A stretch of DNA of 64,000 nt from Pagrus major (taxonomy: Eukaryota; Chordata; Actinopteri; Spariformes; Sparidae), in NCBI RefSeq assembly GCF_040436345.1, contig NC_133238.1, forward strand, positions 14,323,147 through 14,387,146, given 5' to 3'. Of this stretch, positions 1 to 13,559 are shown one piece after another. Each line of letters starts with the position of its first letter. The first letter of the stretch is position 1. A program made the position numbers and the translations under genes. Below the pieces are notes generated by a model. That model did no database searches. It was not told the DNA's origin and worked only from the letters and a program-made list of their open reading frames with translations.

Positions 1-265
1 CTGGGATTGTTCTGCCGTTTGGGGGTGGATTGTGAGAGAGGGAGAGGACGAGCGAGGTGGGTTCTGAGAGAGAGAGCAGATGTGTGTTGGTTAATGAGTG
101 ATAGGTGACTCTCTCTCTGTGTGTCTCAGTCTGTTGTATTGTCTCTCGCCCATCTCAGCACACAGTAACGCAAAGGACATGTAGGAATGTTAGCGAGGTG
201 CATGTTTGTGTTTATGTTGAACAGGACGGACAGGTTCACACACACACACACACACAGCCAACATA

Positions 266-302
<37 letters not shown>

Positions 303-1268
303 GAGTCTGCAGGAGGTCGTCCTCACCAGCCTGAAAGAAGAAGCTGTCTCACTCTCTTGTAATGTTTCTATCAGCAGTGGTTACAATGTGGCATTAATAC
401 CACGCTGTAAAAAATACTCTGTTACAAGCAGGGATGAAGATGTTTTTTACAGTGCGATAACCTTTTTTATCTCAGTTTCGCTGCAGGTGTTATGATTATG
501 ATTATGATTATTGTTGTCACAGACAATGACCGTCAGTTAAATTAATTCAGTAGTGATGGTTTCTTAAATTTCACTAAACATTGTGTCCTGACGACATGAA
601 ACTGGATATAGAGTTGAGGTATTATTTTTTAAATAACACTAACATGGCAGATTTCAGGTTCAGGGAATTTACACGGTAAGATAATCGTCAACTTCACACT
701 ATGATTATACCTTAAAACTGTATATCGCTGCAACATTCGTTACAAGTAACAGTCCAGAATTACAGATACGAGTTGAGTCAAACTACAAGTTATACTAACA
801 AAATGTACTTGAAGTATCAATAGTAAAAGTACTCATTATGCAACCTTTTTAAATCGCATGCAACAAGATAAAAATACCATGAATGGTATGGTTGGTGAGG
901 CAGCTCTTACCTCGTATGTAACAAGACAACAAACCAAACAAGCCTTAAAGTAACGATGTTTTCTGACTCGTAAAATACACATTTATCTCAGAGTATACAG
1001 ACGGGAAACGTTGGTGTGGTGTTTCAGCTTTCAGGAAACTTCTTTTAAATAAACTCTAGATGAGAAAACATCAAATGAACCGTAAGAGAGACGGAGCTTT
1101 AGCTTTATAAACAGAATAACAGAGGACAGAGAATCCTGCCCTGTGGAGCACCACAGAGGGAAGAAACAAAGGTCCAGTTTGTCAGGTTTAGGAGGATCGA
1201 TTGATTGATTCTGATATTTTATGATCACTCCAAACATTAAACCAGTATGTGTGTGTTTGTCTCTGCAG
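1..1268 (+). other. intron sequence of the RhoGEF gene, no supported exon
   Basis: This stretch precedes the first exon I can place. It holds a (CA)n then (TG)n block near 238-301 and AT-rich sequence. An AG after the (TG)n at about 312 could be an acceptor, but the downstream frame does not resemble the family, so I leave it as intron. Confidence 0.5.
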
Positions 1269-2109
1269 AGTCCGGTCTGTACAGCTCGGACGGTCCAGGC
1301 CTCCAGACTCAGACCAGCCAAAGTGAGACAATAATCACTGAATTTACCCATCGTCCTGATGTGCAGTGAACTCATCACGCTGACGACACCTCCTTGTTCT
1401 CCTCTCTCAGGTGCCACCTCCCCCACAGTGTATGGAGTAGGCGGAGCTCCAGGGGGCGCCGTCGGCTCCCCGGGGCCCAAACGCAGCGTCTCAGGAACTG
1501 GAAACACCCTGAAGGTAACAGCTGCATATCCTGATCGCAGTACTGTGGAGTACAAGTGTGAAATACTTGAAAATACTCAAAAGTACAAGAACCTCAAAAT
1601 TGTACTAATGTACAGTACTTGAGTAAATGTACTTAGTTACTTACTAAGATGAAATGGAGTAGAATTACATATAACAGAAAATGAAAACACTGAAGGAAAG
1701 CAGCTCAAATTTGTATTTGAGTAAACGTACTTAGTTACATTTCATCACTGACATGTAGTGGATTAGAAGTACAAAGTAACAGAAAGTGGAAATACTCAAG
1801 TATATTGCAAGTACCTCAAAATTGTGCTTAATTACAGTACTCGAGTAAATGTACTTTGTTACATGACATCACTGCGACGTATTGGAGAGGAAGTATAAAT
1901 TAAAAGAAAATGGAAATACTCAGGTAAATGTACTCAGTTACTTTCAGTAATAGTAACTGTGTTTGCTGCAGCGGTGGCTGACCAGTCCCGTCCGGAGGCT
2001 GAGTCAGGGGAAGGCTGACGGACAGAAGAAACCTCCAATCAGAACCAGGAGGCGGGACAACAGGCCAGAGCTGACCACGCCCCTCACTGGCAACGCACAG
2101 GCGGTACAT

Positions 2110-2164
<55 letters not shown>

Positions 2165-3020
2165 AAAGAGTTAAAGAGTTTTTGTTTGTTTCTGCAGAAG
2201 GCGAGGAAGGAGGAGGCGGGGCAAAGTGGAGGGGAGGAGGAGCCAGAGGAAGAGAGCCACACCCCTCTACCACCTCCCATGCAGATCATCAAAGACCCCA
2301 ACAACCCCGAGGTAACCACCACAGCACCAGACTCCCTTAACAAGTCACCTGATTTTAAGAGTTGTTGAGTTGAAGATACTTTACAAACTGTGTGAAACTC
2401 TGTCTCTGACTGATTCTTCATTATTTGTTCCTTCTTGTAAATTCAGCAAATGTTCTACATGAACTTCTTTCTGTCTTTGTGTTAAACATGGAGTCTGTTT
2501 GTCCCTGTGATGTTTATTTGGCTGTAAAGTTGATCCAGTGATAATAGGACTGGCTGACTGTCTCTGTGTCTCTTCAGGCTCTGGATTCAGATCAGGGCTC
2601 CAACGAGTCGGACACGGAGCAGCGAAACAAAGCACTGCGAGGACGCATGTAAGACTGGACCTCCATCACAACACTGTGACGATCTGTGAGAACATGTAGA
2701 AAGAGTCCAAGTGAACTTTTGTGTTTGCAGGTTTGTGGTGAACGAGATGATCCAATCAGAGAAGGACTACGTGAAGGATCTGGGAGTGATCGTTGAGGTG
2801 AGACTCAGATGTAATGGAGTAAAAGTACAGAGTAACAGAAAATGGAAATACTCAAGTAAAGAACAAGTACCTCAAAATGTACTTAAGTATAGTACTGTGT
2901 GTGTCTCAGGGCTTCATGTCCAGGCTGGAGGTCAGAGGGATTCCAGAGGACATGAGAGGAAAAGACAAGATCGTGTTCGGAAACATCCAGCAGATCTACG
3001 ACTGGCACCGCGAGTCCGTC

Positions 3021-3054
<34 letters not shown>

Positions 3055-6000
3055 TAATAAGGAACACACACTGCTTCCTGTCCTCACACACACACTCTCA
3101 CACTCACTGTGTGTGTGTTTTCAGTTTCTTCCTGGTTGAGTTGGATCGTTGTGTTCAGAATCACGACCTGCTGGCCGACCTCTTCATCAGACATGTGAGT
3201 CATCAACGTAGAGACACAACGACACTGATACAGGTTATTGATGAGGATCATGTAAAGTGTGTGTGTGTGTGTGTTGCAGGAGCGGCGTCTCCACATGTAC
3301 GTGGTTTACTGTCAGAACAAGCCGAGGTCAGAGTTCATTGTCATCGAGTACGAGAACTTCTTCGAGGTAACGCATCGCTTCTGTTGATTCAACATTATTC
3401 AACTTTTTATAGAAATAATTGCTGATTGATAATTTCTGTTGATCACTTCATCAGTAAATCGACTTATGCTTTCAGCTCTAGTGGTAAATAACTGTTCATG
3501 GTTTTATTCAGTATTCTCTCGGTGAATAAAAGCAAGTAAGCAACAAGAGACACAAACACAGATGTAGGCTTCACCAAACGGGCTGATTTTTGAATGGAGT
3601 TTGGTGTGGGCAGTTACGTGAACCTGTGTGTCTCTCTGCAGGAGATCCAGCACGAGATCAGCTGCAGGATGTCGATCAGTGATTATCTGATCAAACCCAT
3701 CCAGAGAATCACAAAGTACCAGCTGCTGTTGAAGGTCCGCCACAACTTCTTATGTTTTCTGTCTCTGTGTGCTCGTCACACAAACATTAACGTTCCTCTT
3801 TATTCATTTCTTTTTCTTAGGATTTTCTCAAGTACACGTCCAAAGCAGGACTCGACTGTGAAGAGATCGAGGTGAGTCAAGTCGTTGTAGTCCAAACCCT
3901 GCGTTGTGATTGGCTGTTTGTCTCTCCGGCTCGCTCAAGTTTGAGTGTAGATTGATCTCATTACTGCCCCCTGTGGCCGACAAGGTTAAAACACCCAATG
4001 CTACTTTCCACCCACAGCCTCTGGGGGTCAGTAAAGACTCTAAAACCTACCAAACAAAAGTACATTTATAATTTATCGCATGTGTTTGTACAGAAAGCGT
4101 TGGATCTGATGTCATTGGTACCGAAACGCTGCAACGACATGATGAACCTGGGACGTCTGCAGGGATACGAGGTACACCTGTCCTCTGACTCCTAGAAGTT
4201 GTTTTATTCACTGTGCTTCCAATTTGTGTTTTTAGCTTGTCGAGCTGCTCCCAAGTGGCTCAAAATACCAAACAAATAACGCAGTTTTAACCAAAATTAA
4301 AATATAAAGGACCAAGAGTAGAACCCTGAGGAACCCCACAATTATTACAAATGTCAAAAGGATGCCGATGTTTCTAAATGTGTGTGTAGGTTGCTGTTTA
4401 CTTATATGTTAACCACAACTACGATAAGAGGTGAATGTTTGCGGCTTATTTTGTGGAGTTCTGCTGCCCCCAAGTGGCCAAAAAACAAATAACGCAGCTT
4501 TGACTAAAATTAAAATATAAAGGACCGAGCGTAGAACCCTGAGGAACCCCACAACTATTACAAAATGTCAACGGGACGCTGATGTTGCTGGATATGTGAG
4601 TAGGTAGCTGTTTGCTAACATGTTAGCCACAACTACGGTAAGAGGTGAATGTTTTCAGCTTTTTGTGGAGTTCTGCTGCCCCCAAGTGGCCAAACAAACA
4701 AATAATGAAGCTTTAGAGAAAAAGACAGATGAGATAAAACACCCTCTCACCTGTCTGTCTGTCCTCACCTGTCTGACTGTCGTCCAGGGGAAGTTGACGT
4801 CTCAGGGGAAGCTGCTGCAGCAGGAGACCTTCTGTGTTTGGGAGCAGGACGGAGGAGTTCTGTCTCGCAGTAAAGAGCGCCGAGTTTTCCTGTTCGAGCA
4901 GATCATCATCTTCAGCGAACTGCTGCGCAAAGGCTCCAACAACCCGGGATACCAGTTCAAGAACAGCATCAAGGTTAGACTGGTTCATACTGGTTCAAGA
5001 CATGGATCTGCGTCAGACTGGTTCATACTGGTTCAAGACATGGATCGGCGTCAGACTGGTTCATACTGGTTCAAGACATGGATCTGCGTCAGACTGGTTC
5101 ATACTGGTTCAAGACATGGATCTGTGTCAGACTGGTTTATTCTGAGAGTAATGGTAATATTTGTGTGTGATCAGGTGAGTTACCTGGCGATGCAGGACAG
5201 TGTGGACGGTGATCCCTGTAAGTTCGTGTTGTGGTCTCGAGGTTCGGCAGAGCGCTTCACCCTGCAGGCGTCCTCCGCCAGCATCAAGATGACCTGGGTG
5301 GAGACCATCGCCACCCTGCTGGACGCCCAGAACAACTTCCTGTCAGGTGAGTTCCTCCTCAAACTTCACTCAAAAACAGCCCTGAACTTCCTTTAAATTA
5401 CTAAAAACGTCCTCAAATCTCCTTGAAATGTCCTTGAGTCTTTCTGAATCGACCTTGTATCATTGGATCAAGCTAAGTTATCCTTGAACCTCCCTGAAAA
5501 CAATCATTGGATATTTGTGAAATATTGTTCAATCTCTGAATCATCAACAAATCTGTGACACACTTGAATCTACCTGATTCTAACCTTGAGTCTCCCTGGA
5601 ACATCTGTAGATCTCCTTAAGTCAGCATCAGATCTCCTTGAAACCTCATGGGATCTCTTTGGTTCATCATCGATTTCCCCAAAACATCCCTTAATCTCTT
5701 GGATAAATATCCTTGAATCTTCTTAAATCACCTTAAATCTCCCTGAATCATCCTTGAATCTCTGTTATTGATCCTTGAATTCACGAAATCTCACAAAATC
5801 AGCCTTGAACTTCACTGACTCATCATCAAATCTATATTTTTTATACCCCCCCAAAAGACAGTTCATCATTATCCTTGAATCTCATTGAATCATCCTTCAG
5901 TCTTTTGATTTTATCTGGTTTAGTTGAACCTGAATCTGATCCTGGTTCTGTGTCCACAGCTCTTCAGTCTCCCATTGAGTACCAGAGGAAGGAGGGCGGG

Positions 6001-6372
6001 ATCTCTGTGACGCGTCCTCTGTCGTCAGGGCGGCCGCCGTCGGCTCCGCCCACGCCCAACGGCCACGCCCCTCAGCCTCCTGCTGACACCGAGCAGGACG
6101 ACCAGGTTTGGATCTCCCGTCCTTCTTTACTTCTTATTTCTGTAACATATTTCAGACGTGTGACTTTGTGACCTTCGGCCCCTCAGGAGCTGGTGATGGT
6201 GCTGCAGGACTTTGCGGCGGTGCGCGAGGACGAGATCTCGGTGTTCCGGGGGGAGAAGGTTCAGATTCTGGCGTCCAACCAGCAGGGTCAGAGTCTGGTG
6301 TACCGGCCGGCCAACAGCGACTCGCCGGCCGCCGAGGGCTGGGTGCCACGCAGCGTGCTCAACACACACTGA
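1269..6372 (+). CDS. kalrn: kalirin/TRIO-like RhoGEF, 3' part (DH-PH-SH3), 5' end outside window
   Basis: Sixteen exons join in frame: 1269-1322, 1411-1514, 1972-2103, 2198-2311, 2578-2648, 2731-2797, 2910-3013, 3125-3194, 3280-3366, 3642-3734, 3821-3871, 4094-4171, 4788-4973, 5175-5346, 5960-6105, 6187-6372 (TGA), about 570 residues. Order: basic linker ([17 protein letters not shown]), acidic [11 protein letters not shown] motif, DH domain (about 158-340; [50 protein letters not shown]), PH domain (about 342-460), [14 protein letters not shown] linker, and a C-terminal SH3 (about 510-568; [19 protein letters not shown]). The linker and DH text resemble kalirin more than TRIO. In that family the second DH-PH exchanges nucleotide on RhoA-type GTPases in the cytoplasm. 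The frame stops three residues after the SH3 (VLNTH), with no Ig, FnIII or kinase exons visible, like the short kalirin-9-type ends. Earlier exons lie left of the window. The seventh donor (GTCCGT) is weak. Family certain; paralogue uncertain. Confidence 0.88.
4230..4720. repeat. three degenerate tandem copies of a ~215-bp unit in a RhoGEF intron
   Basis: The phrase CTGCTGCCCCCAAGTGGCC or a near copy recurs near 4245, 4460 and 4672. Each is followed by the same AT-rich text ('AACGCAG', 'AAAATATAAAGGACC', 'GAACCCTGAGGAACCCC'), and copies two and three are preceded by 'CACAACTACG..AAGAGGTGAATGTTT'. The third copy is cut short just before the PH exon at 4788. This is a local tandem duplication inside the intron. 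Confidence 0.7.
4979..5136. repeat. 38-bp minisatellite, about 4 copies, RhoGEF intron
   Basis: Four consecutive 38-bp units (ACTGGTTCATACTGGTTCAA then GACATGGATCTGCGTCAG) start right after the donor of the exon ending at 4973. They occupy most of the intron before the exon at 5175. Copies differ by one or two bases. Confidence 0.9.
5390..5940. repeat. degenerate CTTGAATC-rich intron
   Basis: The intron between the PH exon and the linker exon is dominated by scrambled variants of ATCCTTGAATCTCC at irregular spacing. It looks like an old, decayed minisatellite. Confidence 0.6.
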
Positions 6373-7606
6373 CACACACACACAATAAGACACACACACT
6401 GACAGCAGGGTCAGAGTCTGGTTTACTACAAGAACACACACACGGACTTAAACACTGCACGCTAACAGGGCCAAAGGCATGCTGGGAAATTCTTTGAAGT
6501 GGAGCCTGAAGGTGGTGATGGCGACACATCGGTGAGCCGTTTATAACCACGACGAATCGGAAACCAACAGCTGGATGAAAGTTCACAAACAAGGATTGTG
6601 AGATTGAAACTAGCGACTCTCATTATCTGACTGATGAAACAGTTATTGTCTTGATAAACTCATTAATTGTTCTTTAAAATGTCAGAAAACGGTCAAACTT
6701 GTCACAGAAAAAAAATTAAAGCACATCTGAAGATAAAACTACAGTGTGTAATCTGATTTAAACTATGAATCAATAATCAAATCAATATTTTACCCTCCTG
6801 ATGCTTATTGACCACTAAGAACAGTCCAGAAAAACTCGTCCGGATGAAGTGACCTTCAGAGAAACAAGAATTAAACTCAGTCAACCCTCTGCTGCCACCT
6901 GGAGGCAGGATGGCACAGGACAACACAGTCTGCTGTCAGACTGGAGGAAGGAAAATATTAAAATACACATTTAGGTGTTCTGGACATTCATGTAAATTCA
7001 CATATTTTTAATTAGACTTGCATTTTGCAACGACCAGTCTAGGACCCCTCAAAGGTTCCCGGCCTCCTGGTCTGGACCCCTCCCCAGTCTAGAGGAGGCC
7101 CGGCCCCCTGGTTGTGACTGACATCACCATCCTTTGGCTCCACATCTCATGAATGTTTCTGAAAACACTTCAGGTCCTGATTAGCTGCCAGTGTTAAAAG
7201 ACTAACTACACACACACACACACACACTCCCAGCAGCAGGTACTGTTAGACTCCTCCCTCCTTCCTGGTGCTTCGACATTCAGCCAAAACACACCTCCGT
7301 CCTCACCTCGTCCAATCAGACGACGCCGTCAGGTCGGCCTACAGTTTACTGCCCCGAGCAACCAATCACCCTCTGATGACATCACAAACTGTTTCCTGTG
7401 GGTCAGTGGGAGGGAGACCACGTGACCACACCTTCGTCATCATCATCATCATCATCATCATCATCACCTACAGACTCCAGGAAGAGACGATTAAAAAATA
7501 CAAAATAAAAGCCTCCTGGAAGAGAAGAGGCCAAAAGACCCGTCAGCCAATCAGAACTGAGCTCTCTGCGTGTCATCCTGTTAATAGTGTTTATAAACAG
7601 ACTGAG

Positions 7607-7608
<2 letters not shown>

Positions 7609-7651
<43 letters not shown>

Positions 7652-7812
7652 ACACTCACACACACACCACTGCTATGATGAAGAAGATTAATTATGATGA
7701 TTAAGATAATTAAGAATAATAGAATCTGTTTTTCACCTCGATAGAAAAAAACTGTTTGTCATATTAATGTTTGTGTGTCAGAGAGAGAGCGTGTGTGTGT
7801 GTGTGTGTGTGT

Positions 7813-7845
<33 letters not shown>

Positions 7846-7910
7846 GTAGTGACGCTGTCCTGTGTGTGTGTGTGTGTATGTGTGTGAGTGTGAGTGTGTT
7901 TTCCACGGAC
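7609..7910. repeat. (CA)n and (GT)n microsatellites
   Basis: A CA run at about 7609-7670 is followed, after about 120 bp of AT-rich DNA, by GT runs at about 7790-7845 and 7860-7910. The two have opposite strand sense and could pair as a long inverted repeat. Confidence 0.85.
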
Positions 7911-8436
7911 AGTTAGGTGGTGTCCCGGTGTAGCGTTGCCATGTGTTTGCGGTGACACCTGTTCTTTTGTCTTGATATTCTGATTATGCATTATGTTCCT
8001 GTATATAGACCAGAACCTCCAACTAACTCCGGACACTGAACCTGTCTGTCTGTCTGTCCGGCCGACAGACAGGCAGACAGACAGCAGCAGCAGCTCCACC
8101 TACTGTGACTGTCTGTTTCTACGACACCTTCACCACGCTCTCTATCTGTCTCTCTACCTGTCTCTCTCTCTACCTCTCTGTCTCTCTCTCTGTTTCTCTG
8201 GTGCCATTCTCAGACAACACCCCGGTCCTTAAGGAGCGCCGCAGCCCGTCCGGTGCACTATGAAGGCTGCAGGGAGGGAAATAGCAAACTATCAAGTGTT
8301 TAAGGTGGAACGTCACCTTCTGAGGTCGTGTTTTAGACCATACGTTTGGTTCAATGTTCAAGCGACAGTTCACCTTCAAATTAAGAGGACAGGTGTTCCT
8401 CTGACCTGCAGTGATATTTATCCATCGGGATCAGCT

Positions 8437-8640
8437 GTTCTCAAATCAATCAATCTTTATTTGTATCGCACCGATTCACAACAGAAGAGGTCTAAACCAA
8501 ACGGCTTGATTCATTCATTGACAGAGACCCAACATGAGCAGCACCCGGTGACAGTGGAGAGAAAAAACACCTTTAACAGGCAGAAACCTGGAGCAGAACC
8601 GGGCTCAGTGTTGGACGGACATCAGCTTCCTCACTTTGTT
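8437..8640 (-). repeat. retroposon-like repeat (tail AATAAAGATTGATT), reverse copy
   Basis: Read on the minus strand this matches copies at 14545-14727, 40535-40735, 52455-52625 and 63160-63305 (minus). All carry the blocks GGTTCTGCTCCAGGTTTCTG, CACTGTCACC(G/A)GGTGCTGCT, CATGTTGGGTCTCTGTCA and a terminal ATACAAATAAAGATTGATT. The tail style suggests a non-LTR (SINE or LINE 3' end) family. No coding frame remains. Confidence 0.65.
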
Positions 8641-9835
8641 GCTGCTCGGGACGCTTCACCAACCCAACATGTGGCTGTTTGACGTCCTGGGAATGAGACT
8701 CAACTATCAACTGTCTCTGTGGTGCGTTCAGGAACAGCTGGGACAAATCCTACTGACTCTACCTTTAACTTTAATAGTCTTTTATATTAATTATAATAAT
8801 ATGACGTGAGCTTTTTACTGTGATACTCTGAGTACATTTCAGAGCCTGTACTCTATTACTTTTACTGGAGTAAAGAAGTACCTGACAAACATGGCTCTAC
8901 GCTGAAACGTCCACAGCTCCTGCTAATGTTAGCAGCAAACAGCAACAGTGGTGAGACTTGGAGAGCCGAACATATTGATCTGGATAAATAACTCTACAGG
9001 TGAGGAAGGATTTGAATTTTTGATTTTGGGGTGAACTGTCTCTTTAAAGGCAACACACACTGGTGCTGCACGCCGGCGGGTTTAAAACATGTCGTTTCTC
9101 GTGTGTTTTGTCAGAATGAACTGATGACGTGTTAATCAGACGGTTTCTAAACGGGTCAGGCTAAAACAGAAAGCTGCACACTTGTGTTAACTTGGTGTGT
9201 AGAGATGTAAACCTGTCGCATGATAAAACACCAGAGCGTTTTTAGCCTGCTGGCTCGCTCACAGCTAACATCTGAAGGTGGGTCATGGCGAGATGACACG
9301 CGTCAACCATTCATTAAAAACATGTCGCTCTTTATTAAAACGTAACACGTTCTGTTTTACGTTTCATTCGAACCAGAAACGTTACGATATGTGCTGTTGA
9401 TTATTGTCGTCACGTAAACACAACTTCTAGCGAACGTGTTAGCGAATGACGCGACATCACGTGATGTTTCCGGTGTGTGTCACATTCAGATGTTTAATGC
9501 AGCGATCATGTCATGTGGGAGTCACCGTCACTACCTGACATGTACAGTGTTCACGCCAACACCTCCGATAACTTCACTGTGGCACTAAATGATACAGAAG
9601 TGCCTGAAAAAGGAAACATGGACGCCTCATCGCTCACCGTCACAGATGTCATGTTCTGTCGACCAAGCAGTGTTTTTAACCCACTGAGCTCTTCAACCAT
9701 CCCACGTAACATGAACACGGCATTAGTCGGGAGAACGACGCTAAAATACGGATTGTTCCTTTATCATGAATGGAAAATGATTTTGTCTTCAACAACGTTG
9801 TGATTGGGAGAAATAACGTGTTTAAAAAGAACTCG

Positions 9836-10215
9836 GAGTGCACCTGAAGGGTTCAGGATGGATGTAGTGCACCTGAAGGGTTCAGGATGGATGTAGTGCA
9901 CCTGAAGGGTTCAGGATGGATGTAGTGCACTATGAAGGGTATAGGGTGCAACAAAGTGCACTACAGAAGATTATAGGGTCCAAGAGGCACACTATTAGTG
10001 CACTATGAAGGGTTTAAAAATGAAGGTAGTGCACTAAGCAGGGTTCAAGGTGGAAAATAGCACACTATGGAGGGCCTGAGGTGGGAGGTAGGGCACTATG
10101 CAGGAAGTACACAGAAAGCAGTGCACTACAGAGGGTTTACGGTGGAAAGTAGTGTACTAGGAAGGGTTCAGGGTGGAAAATAGTGCACTACAAAGGGCGT
10201 AGGGTGCTGTTTGAG
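9836..10215. repeat. 29-bp tandem unit followed by degenerate GTGCACTA-type repeats
   Basis: Three exact 29-bp copies (GTGCACCTGAAGGGTTCAGG plus ATGGATGTA) open the block. Degenerate units follow, each containing AGTGCACTA and AAGGGTT, ending in 'GTAGGGTGCTGTTTGAGACC'. That end resembles a repeat common in fish genomes ('tagtgcactatgtagggtg'), probably a DNA-transposon end. No transposase frame is present. Confidence 0.65.
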
Positions 10216-12197
10216 ACCTAGCCTTGTTGCCGTTTGGCAAACTCAACTAACCAATCAAACAGTGTTATTTGTACAGAACTAACAGCTGCTAACTGACTGC
10301 TAACAGCTCTCTGTCGTTGTTTGTAATAAACTTCATTTTTCATCCAAAACGGCCTGTTTCCATTCTTTGTGTGCGACAGACGTGATCAATAAATCTATAA
10401 GTGATTATATTATGTGATCAAAGGTTCTTCATGACTGTAAAACATCACATATCAGAATCTATGTTTTTATAAAGACACGACGTAATCCAGAAAAAAAGAT
10501 GTTTGGGGAAATTAAAGGTTATTAAATTCACAGTGAAGTTTATTGTTTCAGTGCACTGATGTCAATAAAGTTTATTATTAAGCTGTTAGATATCTTTCTT
10601 CTGTTATTACATGTTTACCATCAGTGTTTGAGACGCAGATATCAGGGATCAGAATGAAAAACACTTATAACAGCTGAATTAACACTGGAAACTAAATGAT
10701 CTATAATATAACTTTACATTTTACAGATCCACTGTTTTCTCACACAGGTGTTTATACTGAATAATTATATGAAATAACATTATTATGTTGTTCAAATTGT
10801 AGACTTTTAGTGTTTATGCAACATTGATGTTATCTCGCACCATCTTTTACGAGTGTAATATAACGGTGTCCGTCTGTATGACAGCACGTATCTGTAGTTT
10901 ACTGTTCTTTATGTAATACGCTGTAATAACGCTGACGGGACGCTTGAAGCGGGACGTGACCTCTGCTCTCTGGTGCCAAAGTCGTGTGAACATCAGTCAC
11001 TCGTAATGTATTTATGATGTTTTTATAATAACGTTCTGCACTGGAACAAACTGAAGCCAGTGAACTTCATCTGACCCATTACAGAACTGTGACCCGCCGA
11101 CACAACATCACATCCTGATACGAGAAGCAGTGAAGCCGTAAACTAATTTAACCAATTACACAGCCGGAGATAGAGACGAGGCTGAAGGTCAGACCTGACG
11201 GAGGGAAATCTACTGAGACCGAAACACGTTAGTGACGAGTTAAAGACTTCAACACAAACACACACTTATCAAAACTGCAACACAAAGACACACTTATCAC
11301 AACTTCAACACAAAGACACACTTATCAAAACGTTAGAGTCTTTGAACGCAGCAGTTTGTCTGCAGCTCTGATGTTTCACTGAACATGTAAATGTGAATAA
11401 AAAGTTTGTGTGAGTCGAACATTTGACTGAATATTTTGGGGTTTGAAAAAACGACGAGTTAACAAAAAACAGACGTCGTTCTACGTTTATTTTACGTTTT
11501 TTATATCTGGAAACCTTCACTGTAAAAATGATTATTGTAACTGCAGTTTGTTACTGTTGATGTAGACTCACAGTCACAGACATTAAAGTTAGTGTTTAAT
11601 TAATGTGTACAACTTGTGTATAGTTCATACATTACAATATCATGCAGTTATAATAACATGATGAGTGTGTACATTTACAACATTTACAGTTATATTACAG
11701 TGATTCACTGTGATTCACTGTTAGACTACAGTATCTACTGATTAATAACAGGATGCTCTGTATCACAGCACACTCACAGTATTCTCACTGATAACGGTAA
11801 GTTACTGTACATTTACAGGACTCTACACTGAAATACTGTAAGTTTATTTACGAACTACACGTAGAAACCACAAGAACTTCTTCTTGTTCAGCTTCCATTG
11901 AGTCAAACTCTGCCTTCAGCAGGCAGAACCCTCGAGCAGAACCGGACTCACTGCTGTTAAATTGAATTGTTGCATTTTTCTTTTCTTTGTTCTCTTCCTG
12001 TATATTTAATCGTCTTCCTCTCGATGGATCTCCGACGCTCAGGTCACCTGTTGATCTCAGCATCTAATTATGACTTTTTATCTCATACTCTCAGTCTGGT
12101 TTCCTTTGGATCCGCAGATCGATGGATAATAAAATAATCACCGTTTGCAACCATAGTGAGAATATTTTCATATACAATAAAGATTTTAAACTAAATC

Positions 12198-12722
12198 TTG
12201 CAGTTGTGGAACACCAGTGAGGAACACCAGTGAGGAACACCAGTGAGGAACACCAGTGAGGAACATCAGTGAGGAACATCATGAGGAACATCATGAGGAA
12301 CATCATGAGGAACATCATGAGGAACATCATGAGGAACACCAGTGAGGAACACCACTGAGGAACATCATGAGGAACACCAGTGAGGAACATCATGAGGAAC
12401 ACCAGTGAGGAACACCAGTGAGGAACACCAGTGAGGAACACCAGTGAGGAACATCAGTGAGGAACATCATGAGGAACATCATGAGGAACACCAGTGAGGA
12501 ACATCAGTGAGGAACACCAGTGAGGAACATCATGAGGAACATCATGAGGAACACCAGTGAGGAACATCATGAGGAACATCAGTGAGGAACACCACTGAGG
12601 AACATCATGAGGAACACCAGTGAGGAACACCACTGAGGAACATCAGTGAGGAACACCGGTGAGGAACACCACTGAGGAACACCAGTGAGGAACACCAGTG
12701 AGGAACACCAGTGAGGAACACT
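12198..12722. repeat. 12/13-bp minisatellite (GAGGAACACCAGT / GAGGAACATCAT)
   Basis: About 520 bp of back-to-back units come in two lengths: 13 bp (ending CCAGT, CCACT or TCAGT) and 12 bp (ending TCAT). The two types alternate irregularly, a readable variant code useful for typing. It is intergenic, left of bco2. Minus-strand frames through it are repeat artefacts. Confidence 0.93.
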
Positions 12723-13401
12723 GGACATGTTTAATACAGTTGTACTGACATGAAACAGGGCGTTGGGTGACTTTATGGTTTAACGGCTGCAGAGCAGATA
12801 AAGTGCAGCGTGTCTCAACAGGCCGACTGATAACTCACCGATCATCAGGTCAAGGATCCATCAAGCAGCACTTTGTTCACCTTCACATTTAAAGCACAAA
12901 CAGGTAATAAATCCATTTAGATAAGCAGCGGACTGTTCCTCACAGTGCTGCTCTGAAAAGGGACATTTTAATAAAAGTCACATTAAAACATAAAACCAGA
13001 GACGCTAACGTTTGACAGCAGGTCCAGATGTTCTGACTTGTTTCAGTTGGTCCTGGGTCCTGAGGAGCGTCAGGAGGTTCAGGAGGCGCAGACCAACACG
13101 CAGTCTTTTATTGTGAAAAGCAGAGTGAAGTCCACAGTTACGTAATCCACACAGTCCCTCTCACATGAGTTTGGAGATCAGCACGTAGGAGACGGCGGAG
13201 GCTACATAAGAGCTGCTGCTGGTCTGTGTGTTCAGTCGCTGGTGGGGCCGCAGCAACAGTGCATTCTGGGAAATATCAGCGGAGAAACATGCAGTCGATA
13301 TTTGGAAAAAATGGACTGGAGACTCCAGAGCCGGTGAGAGCTCCAGTGACAGGTCAGATCCTCAGACGGTCGTACGCTTGTTTCAGAGGGTTTCTAGAAG
13401 A

Positions 13402-13559
13402 TTAAAGGAGCACTACGTAGAAATGAAAAAACTAACTCAATAATCAAACTCTCTGTATGTCTATATGTGGCGGACCCTGCCACCTCTCCAGCTTCATATT
13501 GTAAATATTAAAATGACATGTTTGGATTTCTTCTCTAAAACTACAGACTGCTCCTTTAA
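13402..13559. mobile_element. 158-bp MITE-like element with TTAA ends
   Basis: It begins TTAAAGGAGCA and ends with the exact reverse complement TGCTCCTTTAA, an 11-bp terminal inverted repeat carrying TTAA at each end, as in piggyBac-type insertions. The inside contains 'ATATGTGGCGGACCCTGCCA', which recurs at about 19558. There is no coding capacity. Confidence 0.6.

Noticed and set aside
313-365. Possible early RhoGEF exon after a (TG)n-AG
   Set aside because: The sequence does not resemble the family and a phase-compatible donor was not convincing.
9513-9803. 96-residue plus-strand frame starting MWESPSLPDM
   Set aside because: No recognisable domain or splice partners, and it sits in repeat-rich intergenic DNA.
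13228-13443. 71-residue frame (MFSRWWGRSN..) as a possible bco2 first exon
   Set aside because: It has no similarity to the BCO2 N terminus and runs into a TTAA-ended element.
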